A stretch of DNA of 64,000 nucleotides from Jutongia huaianensis (lineage in GTDB: Bacteria > Bacillota > Clostridia > Lachnospirales > Lachnospiraceae), in contig NZ_JACRSX010000016.1 of assembly GCF_014384985.1 (NCBI RefSeq), positions 1-64,000 on the forward strand, given 5' to 3'. The notes below the pieces were generated by a model. That model did no database searches. It worked only from the letters and a program-made list of their open reading frames with translations, and had not been told where the DNA came from. Position numbers and translations under genes: made by a program. Below, piece after piece: positions 44,238 through 57,305 of the stretch (position 1 is the stretch's first letter; every line of letters starts with the position of its first letter).

Positions 44238-45224
44238 TTACTTATCAGAAAAATAACTCTGGTCGTAACCGCTCTGGCCATTTTGTGCCTGATCTGCGCT
44301 TCCCTGATTGTTGTAGCCGGTCTGGTCATAACCGGTCTGTGTATAATTCCCCTGATCATAGCTGTCCCGGCCTGTAGTACCCTGATTGCTGTAGCCGGTC
44401 TGATCATAGCTGTCCCAGCCTGTAGTATCCTGATTGCTGTAGCCAGTCTGTGTATAACCATCCTGAGCATAGCCGGTCTGGCTGTAGCCGCCCTGATCAT
44501 AACCACCGTTACCATAGCTGTCCTGACCACTCAGTCTGTGATATAATGCAGCATCTGTCGCATTCATATAAGGTGAAGTCCAGAATATAAATACAAGTCC
44601 CATCGTGATCGCACCAAGAAGTGCCCATCCGATAAAGGACAGATCCAGCACAAAGGCTGCCCATTTATTACCGTTCATCATCTGTTTGCTTTGTGCAAAT
44701 ACCTCGCTGCTGCTCATCTCCGGATGCTCAGCCAGAAGATATGGCACCATACGGTATTCATAACTCTTTACAATTCCCGGGATCACAAAGAGCAGACTCC
44801 ACAGTCCCACAAATAAGTCCCGTAAGAAACAGGTCTTTACACAGTTCCAGTAATTACCGGTAAAGCTGGTTACAAGTGTTCCGAACTCCGGTTCGCCGTT
44901 CATACTCTGACTGAAAAATCCCTTGCATCCTACAACCAGCACATTCAAAGCGAATATCCTGATCGCAAACGCCAGAAGCAGGATCACCAGTACTGCAATA
45001 GAAGCCACCATCACTGCCATGGGATTAATGCCGCTCAACACTCCCGATACATCCACATTTCCGGTTGACGCACTCTGAGAATTTTTCACACCATTTCTGC
45101 CGGCACTTGTCGCTCCTCCTGTAATTGCCGATAAAATCAATGAAACCAGCACCAGCTTCCAATAATACATCTTTACAGTCGCTTTTCCTCTGGATTTCAA
45201 TTCTTCCCTTGTCCATGTTATCAT
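44238..45224 (-). CDS. DUF975 membrane protein with Tyr/Gly/Gln-rich tail
   Basis: 328 residues. The DUF975 region (1-232) starts with WTREELKSRGKATVK and has about five membrane helices, including SLLFVIPGIVKSYEYRMVPY. The tail (about 235-328) is low-complexity: DSYGNGGYDQGGYSQTGYAQ and similar repeats, which would be disordered and sticky. Function is unknown; DUF975 proteins are frequent in Clostridia. The next leftward gene starts 53 bp downstream. Confidence 0.85.
   Translation of the reverse strand: MITWTREELKSRGKATVKMYYWKLVLVSLILSAITGGATSAGRNGVKNSQSASTGNVDVSGVLSGINPMAVMVASIAVLVILLLAFAIRIFALNVLVVGCKGFFSQSMNGEPEFGTLVTSFTGNYWNCVKTCFLRDLFVGLWSLLFVIPGIVKSYEYRMVPYLLAEHPEMSSSEVFAQSKQMMNGNKWAAFVLDLSFIGWALLGAITMGLVFIFWTSPYMNATDAALYHRLSGQDSYGNGGYDQGGYSQTGYAQDGYTQTGYSNQDTTGWDSYDQTGYSNQGTTGRDSYDQGNYTQTGYDQTGYNNQGSADQAQNGQSGYDQSYFSDK
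44250..44530 (-). repeat. Coding repeats for the YDQTGYSNQG tail
   Basis: Imperfect 24-42 bp units encode YSQTGYAQDGYTQTGYSNQD and related peptides at the C-terminus of the DUF975 protein. Confidence 0.65.
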
Positions 45225-45456
45225 CTGTTACCTCTTTCTGCGCCTTTTGCGCTATGAATTTGTTTATATTATATAATATACAGCCCGTCTTAGACAACTG
45301 ATTTTTTACATTTCATTCATAGTTTATTAAAATTCTTTCATAAAATTCACAAAATATTTTTTAAAAAGGTATTGCATTTTTCGGTAATATATTATAACGT
45401 ATAAAGGAAGAGTTAACTTTACATATTATCTTTTATTTGTTTCCCCTTTATAAAGA

Positions 45457-45490
45457 GGTCACCCACTTCCCCCGGGTGACCTCCATTTTT
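45457..45490. terminator. Bidirectional-looking terminator
   Basis: GGTCACCC and GGGTGACC pair around a 9-base loop. Rightward it is followed by TCCATTTTTTT, leftward by TCTTTATAAAG. It ends the leftward GH5 gene (stop at 45496). The better U run is on the plus strand, where no gene was found. Confidence 0.75.
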
Positions 45491-45495
45491 TTGTC

Positions 45496-46620
45496 CTATT
45501 TCGTTTTGTTAAAATACCACTTGCCTGCTGCTGACAGATCGCCGTTTGTCCAGCCGCTCGTTTTGCTGCAGGTGCTGGCGATCAGCGCAGAAGATTCGTT
45601 CTTATTACACAGACTCCACGCAGTATAGCTGATATTGTACCGGTCCAGCAGACGCAGCCATTGATTGCCGGAGGCCTTGTCAAGCGCACCGTTTCCTGAT
45701 GCATCACAGATACTGAACTCAGTCACCATCACCGGCAGACCTTTTTTGTGTGCTGTCTTCAGTTTTTCCTGATTCCATTCTTTATGCGTCCCGGCATAGA
45801 AATGAAGGGCATACATAAGATTCTTTCCCTTCAGTGGGCTCTGCGCCACAACATCCACATCCTGGGACCAGGTTGGTGTTCCAATCACGATCACGGCATT
45901 TTTGCTGTGTTTCCGAATGGTCTTTACAATGGTCTTTGCATAAGGTTTGATCTGCTTATTCCAGGTGACATTACCGTTTGGCTCATTACAAATCTCATAT
46001 ATGACATTCTTCTGACCGCCGTATTTCTTCGACATCTTCGTGAAGAATTTCTTTGCTTCCGACTTATGCTGATTTGGATTGCCGTCATTGAGGATATGCC
46101 AGTCGATGATCACATACATTCCAAGCTCCGTCGCATATTTCACGCCCTCCCGGACCTTGTTCACTGCATCCGGACCATATCCCTCAGACTTATTGGTGTA
46201 CATTGCCAGACGGATCGTATTGATGCCATAGTTGTCCCGAAGTGTCTGGAATGCGTCCTTATTGACATACTGCGGAAACCATGCAATGCCGTGGGTGCTG
46301 ACACCCTTCAACCGGAACTTCGCACCATGGCTGTCCTTCAGATCCGTTCCGGATACATGAAGCGCCCCATGCTGTTTCACCGGAGTGACCCCTGCTGCCT
46401 GTGCTGTTCCGGTCAGCTCATCACTTACCGTTCCCGTAACATCTGCCGCCACAGACGCAACTGTGCCTGACTGACTCTTCTTCTCTGCCGGATTTCTACC
46501 GGAAATTTCTGCCAGAACCGCTCCCGTCAAACCGACAACAATAACAATAAACGCAGCCGCCATAAATATCTTTCCAATATGGCTTTTCATTTGATTCATT
46601 TTCTCTTTCATCTGACTCAT
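45496..46620 (-). CDS. Membrane-anchored or secreted GH5 glycanase (endoglucanase-like)
   Basis: 374 residues. A short basic/helical start and one membrane helix (IFMAAAFIVIVVGLTGAVLA) serve as signal anchor, then a linker, then a glycoside hydrolase family 5 domain (about 90-374). Motifs: LKGVSTHGIAWFP, NTIRLAMY, VIIDWHILNDGNP, acid/base Glu in YEICNEPNG, ALHFYAG, and nucleophile Glu in VMVTEFSICDASG. It should cleave beta-1,4-glucans such as cellulose or mixed-linkage glucan outside the cell. No carbohydrate-binding module is present. GGAGGAGTAA precedes the ATG. Confidence 0.93.
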   Translation of the reverse strand: MSQMKEKMNQMKSHIGKIFMAAAFIVIVVGLTGAVLAEISGRNPAEKKSQSGTVASVAADVTGTVSDELTGTAQAAGVTPVKQHGALHVSGTDLKDSHGAKFRLKGVSTHGIAWFPQYVNKDAFQTLRDNYGINTIRLAMYTNKSEGYGPDAVNKVREGVKYATELGMYVIIDWHILNDGNPNQHKSEAKKFFTKMSKKYGGQKNVIYEICNEPNGNVTWNKQIKPYAKTIVKTIRKHSKNAVIVIGTPTWSQDVDVVAQSPLKGKNLMYALHFYAGTHKEWNQEKLKTAHKKGLPVMVTEFSICDASGNGALDKASGNQWLRLLDRYNISYTAWSLCNKNESSALIASTCSKTSGWTNGDLSAAGKWYFNKTK

Positions 46621-46689
46621 TTACTCCTCCATTCCAATACTGTTTCGCGTAGCAGGATATCGCGGAAATATCATATAGCAAAGACTTGT

Positions 46690-47724
46690 TTACAACGGAT
46701 CAATCTCCGGAAACACTTCCCTCATCAGACGTTGATATCCATCCAGACGCTGCACCTTATGCACCTTCTTGCGAAGCTTTTTGCCATCCGGCATGCTGTC
46801 TGCCAGAAAGTCCCACAGCTCCTTCATCTTAAAAAGCACCGGCTGACCGGGTCCATACGCTTCGCAGTATGCCTTGCAAAGCGCATTGGCATATGCGCCG
46901 ATCCGGTTGAGCCTTTCTTTTTCGGACAAATTTCTCATCCCGCCGGCTCCGGACATGTTTTGCGGCCCATTCCCCGCACCTTCATCTGACGAGGGAGCAG
47001 TTTGTTCTTTGCCATACGCCTCTCTCTCCCGTATTTGCAACGCTAACTCCGGATGAGCCAGAAGCCCCCGTCCGATCATAACACGGGTCACCTCCGGAAA
47101 ACGGGCACAAATCCGGTCATAATCCTCCAGAGAACAGATATCACCATTGTAGCACAACGGCATGTTACAGCGCTGCACCGCTTCCGCAAACATATCCAGA
47201 TTTGGTGTATTTTTGTAATAATCCTTTTGCACCCGCGGATGAATGATCAGCTCCTCCACCGGATACTGATTATAAATATCAATGATCTCCGGAAATTCCT
47301 CCGGATCATCCACTCCTAATCTTGTTTTGATGGATATTTTCAGCGGACATTCCCGGTAGATTTCCTCCAGAAACCGGTCAAGCGCCACGGTTCTTGCCAG
47401 AAAACCGGATCCCTTCCCCTTAGAAACCACAGTCCGGGCCGGACAGCCCAGATTCAGATTAACCGTATCGTAGCCCAGGTCCGCCATCTGCCCGGCTACC
47501 CGCAAAAACTCTTCCGCACGGTTGCTCATAATCTGCGGAATGAGACATCCCACCTGATTATTCTCCGGCAGGATGTCTCTCATCTCCTTATTTCTCAGAC
47601 GTTTGCTGTCTGTCGCTGTAATGAAGGGAGTGAAATAGCGGTCAATCCCTCCATAATATTTTTCAAAAACATTCCGGAATACATATCCGGTAATACTCTC
47701 TAAGGGTGCAAAATACACCTGCAT
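46690..47724 (-). CDS. dus: tRNA-dihydrouridine synthase
   Basis: 344 residues from the ATG at 47724 (GGAGAA ahead), beginning MQVYFAPLESITGYVFRNVF. It is a flavin TIM barrel with the catalytic Cys in NLGCPARTVVSKGKGSGFL, and IKTRLGVDDPEEFPEI and ELIIHPRVQKDYY lining the site. It reduces uridines in the D-loop of tRNA. A Gly/Ser-rich insert of about 25 residues (SSDEGAGNGPQNMSGAGG) lies before the C-terminal helical domain and looks like a flexible loop. Confidence 0.93.
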   Translation of the reverse strand: MQVYFAPLESITGYVFRNVFEKYYGGIDRYFTPFITATDSKRLRNKEMRDILPENNQVGCLIPQIMSNRAEEFLRVAGQMADLGYDTVNLNLGCPARTVVSKGKGSGFLARTVALDRFLEEIYRECPLKISIKTRLGVDDPEEFPEIIDIYNQYPVEELIIHPRVQKDYYKNTPNLDMFAEAVQRCNMPLCYNGDICSLEDYDRICARFPEVTRVMIGRGLLAHPELALQIREREAYGKEQTAPSSDEGAGNGPQNMSGAGGMRNLSEKERLNRIGAYANALCKAYCEAYGPGQPVLFKMKELWDFLADSMPDGKKLRKKVHKVQRLDGYQRLMREVFPEIDPL

Positions 47725-47793
47725 GACAGTTCTCCATTCTATTATAAATATCGTTCCTATTTCAGTCATGCTGTGGCACCGGACCGCTTCTTT

Positions 47794-50265
47794 CTACTGT
47801 ACCAGCTGTGCCGGTGGTGTATGAAGTATCTTCCGGACCGGAAGTATACTGACTATAATGTTGACAGTAAACATAGCAAGGATCAACAATGCCGCCATCC
47901 ACCATGGGAACAGGAGATAAATCTCCAGCGACGGAATTGAGGTGATAAATTTGATGACTCCACTGGTGATCAGGATGGCAGGAATACATGTGTACGCTGT
48001 CATCATGACCATCTCCAGCATATATGCCTTGAGAATACTTCCCGGCGAAATACCGATCAGCCGGTAAACTGTCAATTCTTCGCTTCGTGCCATTGCATTT
48101 GACTTTATAGTAAAATATATCATAATCAGTGATAATACTGCAACTGCTATTGTCACAATATATCCGGCATTCAGGCCGCTTTCCTTCTGCTCCTTCTGAT
48201 ATTCCTCGATCTGAAGCTGTGCATTACTCTGTGCCCGCACTTTGAAATAATCCTTATAGTCTTTACCTTTTTTCTCAAAACAGGCTATGGTTCCCTCTAC
48301 ATCATCGGTATATACCTGAAACTGCTTGGCATTTACCACATAAGCCATACGGATCTCCTCACATTTGTCCTTCGGAATCACATACTCCGCACCACTGTCC
48401 AACGGACATTTCCCTACGATCTTACATGTATCCAGTCCAAGCTTCTGCTCTGCCTGACCCGTGATCATCTCACCACTCTGCCATCTTTTCTGGTGCTCGT
48501 AGTCCTGATACTGATTTTCGTCCACAAGGATCTGATTTCCCTTCAGCTTCACATCTCCATATTCTTCCGGATACGTCTGGCGCAGCTCCTCATCCGACAT
48601 AATCTTTTTGTCTCCGTAATTCATTCCGAAGGCTACATACGGACTCACATAAACAGAGGGCTCTCCTGTGTCAGATACACCTACAATCTCCAGCTCAAGA
48701 TTTGAAATTGTGGTAATGACCTTTAAACCCAGCAAAGACTCTTCCTTGTTGTAAAGAGACGCTACAACGCTTCCGGACTTTTGGAAGGTAGATAAGAGCC
48801 ACTTGTCAATCACAAGCTCTTTCCGGTTCTTTGGCAGACGTCCGCATACCAGATCCTCCTCCTTCAGCTCACTGTAATCTACCGCTGAAAAATTATCAAT
48901 TTTAGCATTGACCTGTTTCAACTGACGGAAGCCGTCATAGCTCAGGTTTAATGTTCCCTGTTGCAATGCGTTATATTTGATATCGGAAGTCAGCGTTTCC
49001 TGACAATATTTTTCTACTGCCTTAGACACCTCGCTGTCATCCCCGTTTGCCGGCTCCAACTGTACCGTCACATAATGCGAATCCTGCGTCACGACCTCCT
49101 GCTTGTTGATGTCATGCTGCATCATAAAATCTGCAAGTGCAAGCACCAGCAGAACAGAGGTTGCCAAAAGGATCCCCACGATAAAACGATGTTTTTTCCC
49201 AAGCATTCTTATGTTTTCGCAGGCAAGCTTCCAGATCTGTCCCACAGGCAGCCCCATACTCCGTCCTGCCTTGAGTTTTGGCAAATGATAAGATATTTCC
49301 TCCATCTGGCTCTGATCCAGCTTTGGACGGCTTGCATCCCGCATTACACAGCCGGATTCCTCTCCTGTCAGCACCAGCTCCACATTGTCCTCTGTCTGAA
49401 TGTAAAGCTTTCCGTCCTTCCATGCCAGATTGATGTGAAGCTTTCCATCCGGCTGCCCCTCCGGATCATCCCGATGGAATTTTTCCCGGTACAAGGACAG
49501 GTCGATAAAATCTTCCTCTACCCTCTGCCGCTCCATGTCTTTCAGATAAATATCGGAATCATCAATTTTCTGATAGCCGCCGCTTGGATCATTGGCATAA
49601 TCCCGCTTGATCTCTCCATCCTTAATTTCAATGATACGGTCAGCAAAAAATTTAGCGATCGCCTTCTCATGAGAAACTAAAATCACAAGGCATTCTTTTG
49701 AAATACTTTTCAGGATGCTCATGGTTTTCAGCGTATTTTCCTCATCCAGATTGCCCGTAGGCTCATCCGCCAGAATGATCTCCGGCGACTTCACAAGAGC
49801 TCTTGCAATGGAAACTCTCTGCTGCTGTCCTCCGGAAAGCTGCGAGATGCGCTTCTTTTTGTAGCGCGACATCCCCAATGCCTCCAAAACATAATCCACA
49901 CGCTCATCTTTCTGCTCCTCCGTCAGATCAAATACATTCAGAGCCAGCTTCACATTGTATGCTACCGTATAATCCTGCAGCAGATAATAATTCTGGAAAA
50001 TATAACCAAATTTCTGGTTTCGGAGACGTTCGATCTTGTTCTGCTCATACTTTCGAAGCACCACATCATCAACCTTGACTGTGCCGCTTTTGAAGGTATC
50101 CAGTCCTCCAATGGTGTTCAGCAGAGTGGTCTTTCCTGATCCGCTCTCTCCCAGAATACACACAAGCCCCCGGTCCCCCAGCTCCAGACTGACCTCTTTT
50201 AATACATGGTTTTCATTGGACTTGCCTTTATTAAAATATTTATCGAGTTTTTCTATTTTTATCAT
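47794..50265 (-). CDS. ABC transporter, ATPase fused to FtsX-type permease (A)
   Basis: 823 residues. Residues 1-230 are an ABC ATPase of the MacB/LolD class: Walker [12 protein letters not shown], signature [15 protein letters not shown], Walker [15 protein letters not shown]. After a linker come one membrane helix ([20 protein letters not shown]), a large extracellular region of about 300 residues, and three C-terminal helices of the FtsX type ([37 protein letters not shown]). Such proteins export or sense peptides, lipoproteins or antibiotics. It is paired with a similar fusion gene 44 bp upstream, suggesting a heterodimer. Confidence 0.9.
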   Translation of the reverse strand: MIKIEKLDKYFNKGKSNENHVLKEVSLELGDRGLVCILGESGSGKTTLLNTIGGLDTFKSGTVKVDDVVLRKYEQNKIERLRNQKFGYIFQNYYLLQDYTVAYNVKLALNVFDLTEEQKDERVDYVLEALGMSRYKKKRISQLSGGQQQRVSIARALVKSPEIILADEPTGNLDEENTLKTMSILKSISKECLVILVSHEKAIAKFFADRIIEIKDGEIKRDYANDPSGGYQKIDDSDIYLKDMERQRVEEDFIDLSLYREKFHRDDPEGQPDGKLHINLAWKDGKLYIQTEDNVELVLTGEESGCVMRDASRPKLDQSQMEEISYHLPKLKAGRSMGLPVGQIWKLACENIRMLGKKHRFIVGILLATSVLLVLALADFMMQHDINKQEVVTQDSHYVTVQLEPANGDDSEVSKAVEKYCQETLTSDIKYNALQQGTLNLSYDGFRQLKQVNAKIDNFSAVDYSELKEEDLVCGRLPKNRKELVIDKWLLSTFQKSGSVVASLYNKEESLLGLKVITTISNLELEIVGVSDTGEPSVYVSPYVAFGMNYGDKKIMSDEELRQTYPEEYGDVKLKGNQILVDENQYQDYEHQKRWQSGEMITGQAEQKLGLDTCKIVGKCPLDSGAEYVIPKDKCEEIRMAYVVNAKQFQVYTDDVEGTIACFEKKGKDYKDYFKVRAQSNAQLQIEEYQKEQKESGLNAGYIVTIAVAVLSLIMIYFTIKSNAMARSEELTVYRLIGISPGSILKAYMLEMVMMTAYTCIPAILITSGVIKFITSIPSLEIYLLFPWWMAALLILAMFTVNIIVSILPVRKILHTPPAQLVQ

Positions 50266-50309
50266 TTCTTATTCCTCCATTCTGTCCCCGTTTAATGACC
50301 GGAACCGAC

Positions 50310-52709
50310 TTATTCCTGTCTCAACGTACGATTAAAAAAGAATACCGTCAAAAACAGCAGGACCGCATTATATACGATAAACAGAACAAAGCCTATGATT
50401 CCGTAATAAAACATCATATTGCGGATAAAGGATACACCTGTCTGCTGCAGAATCACCATAATGATCGCTGTAACGATCACCGCTGCAATACAGTGAATTC
50501 CCATTTCCAGATACGTGATCCTGCCCATCTGCCTGCGCCTCATTCCTATAAAACGCAATACACTGTAATCCTTTTTCTTAATCTTCAAAATGGAGCGAAT
50601 GATCAGGATCTGCAAGATTGCAAGTGCGATCAGGATCAGAGTGGAGATTCCAATAACCTCCAGTCTTTTATATACCTTTTCCTGTACATATTTTGTGGCA
50701 CTTACCTGATATGTGCTGATGGCATCATAACCCATATCCTGCAGCTCCCGAAGCACCTTATCGGTTTTGCTGTAATTTGCAATATACACACTTGCCTGTG
50801 TGGTTCCGATATTGTAATAATCCCTCAGCTTCTGGTAAATCTCCGGGCTGACCTCGATAAAATCTCCTCCCTGCTGACTGAAATCTTCGGCATATTCAAT
50901 ATCTATCGAGATACGATTGGCTTTTTGGGATGTTTCCTCCGAATCTGTTTCCAGACCGGCTGCTTTCATATTCTGATCGATCTCATCCGCCTGCGCACCG
51001 GCCGTATCGTTACCGGATTCTTCCTTTTCTATATGAAGAACTCCCTGCTGCCCCGAAAATGCCATTTTCAGATCACTCGGAACAAGTCCATAACCGGTGG
51101 ATGGTATGATATAGTTCTCTGAAACACGCACCTGATTGTCTTTGAGATCATCGGCAACAACGACATACACCGGTTTCATGGTCCCATAATATTTCTCATA
51201 TCTCATGTCCCAGCAAAACTCTCCCCACACCACGAACTTATCCATACCATATGTCAACATCTGGCAAAGCTCCGGATGAAAATACACCTGTCTTGTATTG
51301 TCCTTTAATATCCCCACGATCTTCAGATCCTGAAAGCAGCTTTCTCCCTCTTTCCACAAATTTTCGGATGAAAAATAGCACCGGATCTGACTGTTCAGCT
51401 TCTTTTTGTCTGTGGTATACAGCACGATCTCATTTCGTTCCTTCGGAAGGCGGCCTGATGCCAGATCCGACTTGGTGATCGCCGTGGAGGATTTCATAAA
51501 ATGTGTTTTGTCCAACAAGCGGATTCCCTGATTCTTTTCTTCCTCTGTCATACCATCGTTATCCACATTTGTAATCTGCTTATCCTGACTGCCGTGAGTC
51601 TTTTCGTAATCCTTATCCTCTTCTATGTAATAATTGATATCATTGGCATAATCGCAAAGATCTGTCATGGTTACATATTTTACACCGGCGATTGCCGCCT
51701 GATCCTTCTCGGTCAATACACTGTTGTCCGGATGACGCACTACCAGACGGGTATCATTTTTCTGCAGATAAGCATCACTGTTATACTCCTTTGTGATTCT
51801 GTCATCCCGATACACCAACAACTCCCCGATAAACAGGAATGACACTACTGCCGTGATCAGAAAAAAGGTAAAGAACAGTCCCGCTCTTGCCTTCTGCATT
51901 TTGATATTTTTTAACGCAAAAAAATTCTCCAGATGCTTTTTTTTCGTTTTTTCTCCTGAGTTGCTTTTAATTTCACCTTCGGAGGGATTCTGGTGGTCCT
52001 GATCCACATTTTCATCCCGCTTATTCACAGGAACATCAGTTACCACCTCTCCATCGTGAAGCCGGATTCTTCTGGTAACATACGGTTCCGCCTGATCATA
52101 ATTGTGCGTTACCATGATCACCAGTTTCTCATGGGATAACCGCTCCAGAATCTCCACAATCTGTTCTCCCGTCTCACTGTCCAGATTGCCGGTCGGCTCA
52201 TCTGCCACAATGATATCGGTATTCTTTGCCAGCGCTCTGGCAATCGAAAGCCTCTGCTTCTGTCCGCTGGAAAGCTGTGATGCTCTCTGCGCCGCCTGCT
52301 CCGTCAGACCTACCTGCTCCAGATAAGCCATTGCCTCTTCCTTCGAACTTTCCGGGTCCTTTCCCTGGATCACCAATGCCGCAAGAATATTATCCAGTGC
52401 CGTATAGTGATTGATCAGACTGTAATCCTGAAACACAAATCCGATCTTATTGCGCCGGTACTCCTCCCAATCCTGATCATCATATTGGAAGGTCGGCTCT
52501 CCCCGGAAGTACATTTCTCCTTCATCAAAAGGAAGCATTCCACTGATCACGTTCAAAAGAGTGGATTTTCCTCCTCCACTCTCTCCGGTGATCGCCACAA
52601 ACTCTCCCATGGAAAATTCCAGATTGATCTTACGCAGTGCCTGCGTGACAGATGTATCGGAATAATAATATTTGCTGATATTCTGCAGCCGCAATATCGT
52701 CTCTGCCAT
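50310..52709 (-). CDS. ABC transporter, ATPase fused to FtsX-type permease (B)
   Basis: 799 residues from the ATG at 52709 (AAAGGAG ahead). The ATPase domain has Walker A GESGGGKSTLL, signature LSSGQKQRLSIARAL (second position Ser instead of Gly), and Walker [16 protein letters not shown] first membrane helix (AGLFFTFFLITAVVSFLFIG), an extracellular region of about 350 residues, and three C-terminal helices follow (LEVIGISTLILIALAILQIL). It is the first gene of the pair, so both halves are probably made together. No two-component genes adjoin, unlike Bce-type systems; the substrate is unknown. Confidence 0.9.
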   Translation of the reverse strand: MAETILRLQNISKYYYSDTSVTQALRKINLEFSMGEFVAITGESGGGKSTLLNVISGMLPFDEGEMYFRGEPTFQYDDQDWEEYRRNKIGFVFQDYSLINHYTALDNILAALVIQGKDPESSKEEAMAYLEQVGLTEQAAQRASQLSSGQKQRLSIARALAKNTDIIVADEPTGNLDSETGEQIVEILERLSHEKLVIMVTHNYDQAEPYVTRRIRLHDGEVVTDVPVNKRDENVDQDHQNPSEGEIKSNSGEKTKKKHLENFFALKNIKMQKARAGLFFTFFLITAVVSFLFIGELLVYRDDRITKEYNSDAYLQKNDTRLVVRHPDNSVLTEKDQAAIAGVKYVTMTDLCDYANDINYYIEEDKDYEKTHGSQDKQITNVDNDGMTEEEKNQGIRLLDKTHFMKSSTAITKSDLASGRLPKERNEIVLYTTDKKKLNSQIRCYFSSENLWKEGESCFQDLKIVGILKDNTRQVYFHPELCQMLTYGMDKFVVWGEFCWDMRYEKYYGTMKPVYVVVADDLKDNQVRVSENYIIPSTGYGLVPSDLKMAFSGQQGVLHIEKEESGNDTAGAQADEIDQNMKAAGLETDSEETSQKANRISIDIEYAEDFSQQGGDFIEVSPEIYQKLRDYYNIGTTQASVYIANYSKTDKVLRELQDMGYDAISTYQVSATKYVQEKVYKRLEVIGISTLILIALAILQILIIRSILKIKKKDYSVLRFIGMRRRQMGRITYLEMGIHCIAAVIVTAIIMVILQQTGVSFIRNMMFYYGIIGFVLFIVYNAVLLFLTVFFFNRTLRQE

Positions 52710-52766
52710 ATCGTTTCTCCTTTCGTCCATTTCGCTACATCAATCCTATCATAGAAAAAAGCAAAA

Positions 52767-52804
52767 AAAATCACTGCAAATTTCATAAAATTTACAGTGA
52801 TTTT
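52767..52804 (-). terminator. Terminator of the atp operon
   Basis: AAAATCACTG-C-AAATTT and its inverse form a 17-bp stem with one mismatch around a 4-base loop; leftward it is followed by TTTTTTTTGC. It lies about 100 bp beyond the atpC stop and just before the ABC genes. Confidence 0.85.
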
Positions 52805-52812
52805 TTCAGTTG

Positions 52813-52851
52813 CACGAATTATTGAATCAAAATTACACGAATTATTCAATC
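52813..52851. repeat. Tandem 16-bp direct repeat, 23-bp period
   Basis: CACGAATTATTGAATC (52813-52828) and CACGAATTATTCAATC (52836-52851) differ at one base. They lie between atpC and its terminator hairpin, upstream of the leftward ABC genes. This could be a regulator site for the ABC pair. Confidence 0.6.
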
Positions 52852-52901
52852 TTTTTTATTCGTATCTCTCTTAAATTCTTACAAATTTCTTAAGATTTTA
52901 T

Positions 52902-53309
52902 TTAATGCTTTCCGGCAAGATCAATTCGGATCAATGCCTTCTTCAGTGCAAGCTCTGCACGGACCATATCTACCTCTTTGGAACCGCTTGTCAGCCTGCG
53001 TTCTGCACGTTCCTTCGCTTTCCGGGCACGGTTGGCATCGATCTCATCCGGCCATTCGCATGACTCCGCCAGCACAGTGACCTTGTCCTTCTGGATCTGC
53101 ACGAAACCATCATGAAGCGCTGCCTCCCGGACATTTCCGTCCGTCTTGATCCGCAGCACACCCGGCTCCAGGATCGTCGTCAGCGGAATATGCCCCGCCA
53201 GCACACCGATCTCGCCCTCTGTGGTCTTCATCTCTACCATATCCACAGCTTCATTAAAAAACACACGGGTCGGAGAGATGATCTGCAAATGAAATGTTTT
53301 TTCAGCCAT
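52902..53309 (-). CDS. atpC: ATP synthase epsilon subunit
   Basis: 135 residues: N-terminal beta sandwich (FHLQIISPTRVFFNEAVDMV, IGVLAGHIPLTTILEPGVL) and the C-terminal helical pair (ANRARKAKERAERRL). It is the last gene of the operon and couples rotation and inhibits ATP hydrolysis in F1. Confidence 0.95.
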   Translation of the reverse strand: MAEKTFHLQIISPTRVFFNEAVDMVEMKTTEGEIGVLAGHIPLTTILEPGVLRIKTDGNVREAALHDGFVQIQKDKVTVLAESCEWPDEIDANRARKAKERAERRLTSGSKEVDMVRAELALKKALIRIDLAGKH

Positions 53310-53320
53310 CTAAGCCCCCC

Positions 53321-54769
<1,449 letters not shown>

Positions 54770-54817
54770 CTATCCTTCAGCAAGGTACTGTTTCAATCAT
54801 TTTTTCATTTCTTATCA

Positions 54818-55696
54818 TTACTGAATCGCCGAAGCACCGGCAATGATCTCTGTCAGCTCCTGTGTAATAGACGCCTGACGGGCACGGTTATAACGCAGGG
54901 ACAGATCACTGATCATATCCTCCGCGTTGCTCGTTGCAGAATCCATCGCCTGCATGCGGGCTCCATTCTCGCTGGCATACGCCTCGGTCAGACCGCCAAA
55001 GATCAGACTGTTGATATACTTTGGCACAATGGCGTCCAAAGCCTCCTCTGCCGCCGGCTCATAATTCATCAGCGTAATGCGCTCCAGCGGATCAGCCGCC
55101 TCCTCGCTCTCCGATGTAATATCGTCTGCATCGATCGGCAGAAGCTTTACCATTGTCGGAATCTGTACCACAGTGTTTTTGAATATGGTGTAAACCAGAT
55201 AGATCTCACCAATATTGCCCATGGTAAACTGGCTGAGGACATCTTTTCCCACAGCAATCGCATCATCATACATAGGACCATTCATGGCTTCCGAATAATC
55301 ATTTACGATCTCATATCCCAGATGCTCCAGTGCGTCACGGCCCTTGGTTCCCACGGAAAAAATCTTTGTATTGTCCGGGGTAAAACGATCATCCTTGGAG
55401 ATCATTTTGACAATGTTGGAATTGTAACCACCTGCCAGTCCACGGTTGGATGACACAACGATCACAGCCTTCTTGTCCGACGTTCCTTTCTGCAGGAAAG
55501 GATGAGACATCTGTCCGGACTTTGCGATCATTCCGGCTACCGTCTCATACATCGTATCAAAATACGGCTTGGATTCCTCGGCATTCTGCTTTGCCTTGGT
55601 CAGCTTAACCGAAGACACCAGCTTCATTGCCTTAGTGATCTGCTCCGTACTCTGTACGCTCTCCTTCCTCCGTTTAATATCTCTCATAGAGGCCAT
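54818..55696 (-). CDS. atpG: ATP synthase gamma subunit
   Basis: 292 residues with conserved ends: MASMRDIKRRKESVQSTEQI at the start and LSLRYNRARQASITQELTEI close to the end, both parts of the coiled-coil rotor shaft. SSNRGLAGGYN is also typical. It is the central stalk of F1. Confidence 0.97.
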   Translation of the reverse strand: MASMRDIKRRKESVQSTEQITKAMKLVSSVKLTKAKQNAEESKPYFDTMYETVAGMIAKSGQMSHPFLQKGTSDKKAVIVVSSNRGLAGGYNSNIVKMISKDDRFTPDNTKIFSVGTKGRDALEHLGYEIVNDYSEAMNGPMYDDAIAVGKDVLSQFTMGNIGEIYLVYTIFKNTVVQIPTMVKLLPIDADDITSESEEAADPLERITLMNYEPAAEEALDAIVPKYINSLIFGGLTEAYASENGARMQAMDSATSNAEDMISDLSLRYNRARQASITQELTEIIAGASAIQ

Positions 55697-55749
55697 ATGA
55701 TTTGTTCCTCCATTCTATTTTCTTTCTACGATACATCTGCGACAGCAGC

Positions 55750-57279
<1,530 letters not shown>

Positions 57280-57305
57280 CTATTTCAGCAAACACAGAAG
57301 ACTTT

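Noticed and set aside
45025-45297. A 90-codon Cys-containing leftward frame overlapping the DUF975 gene start
   Set aside because: It is out of frame with, and mostly inside, the well-supported DUF975 gene, and has no ribosome site.
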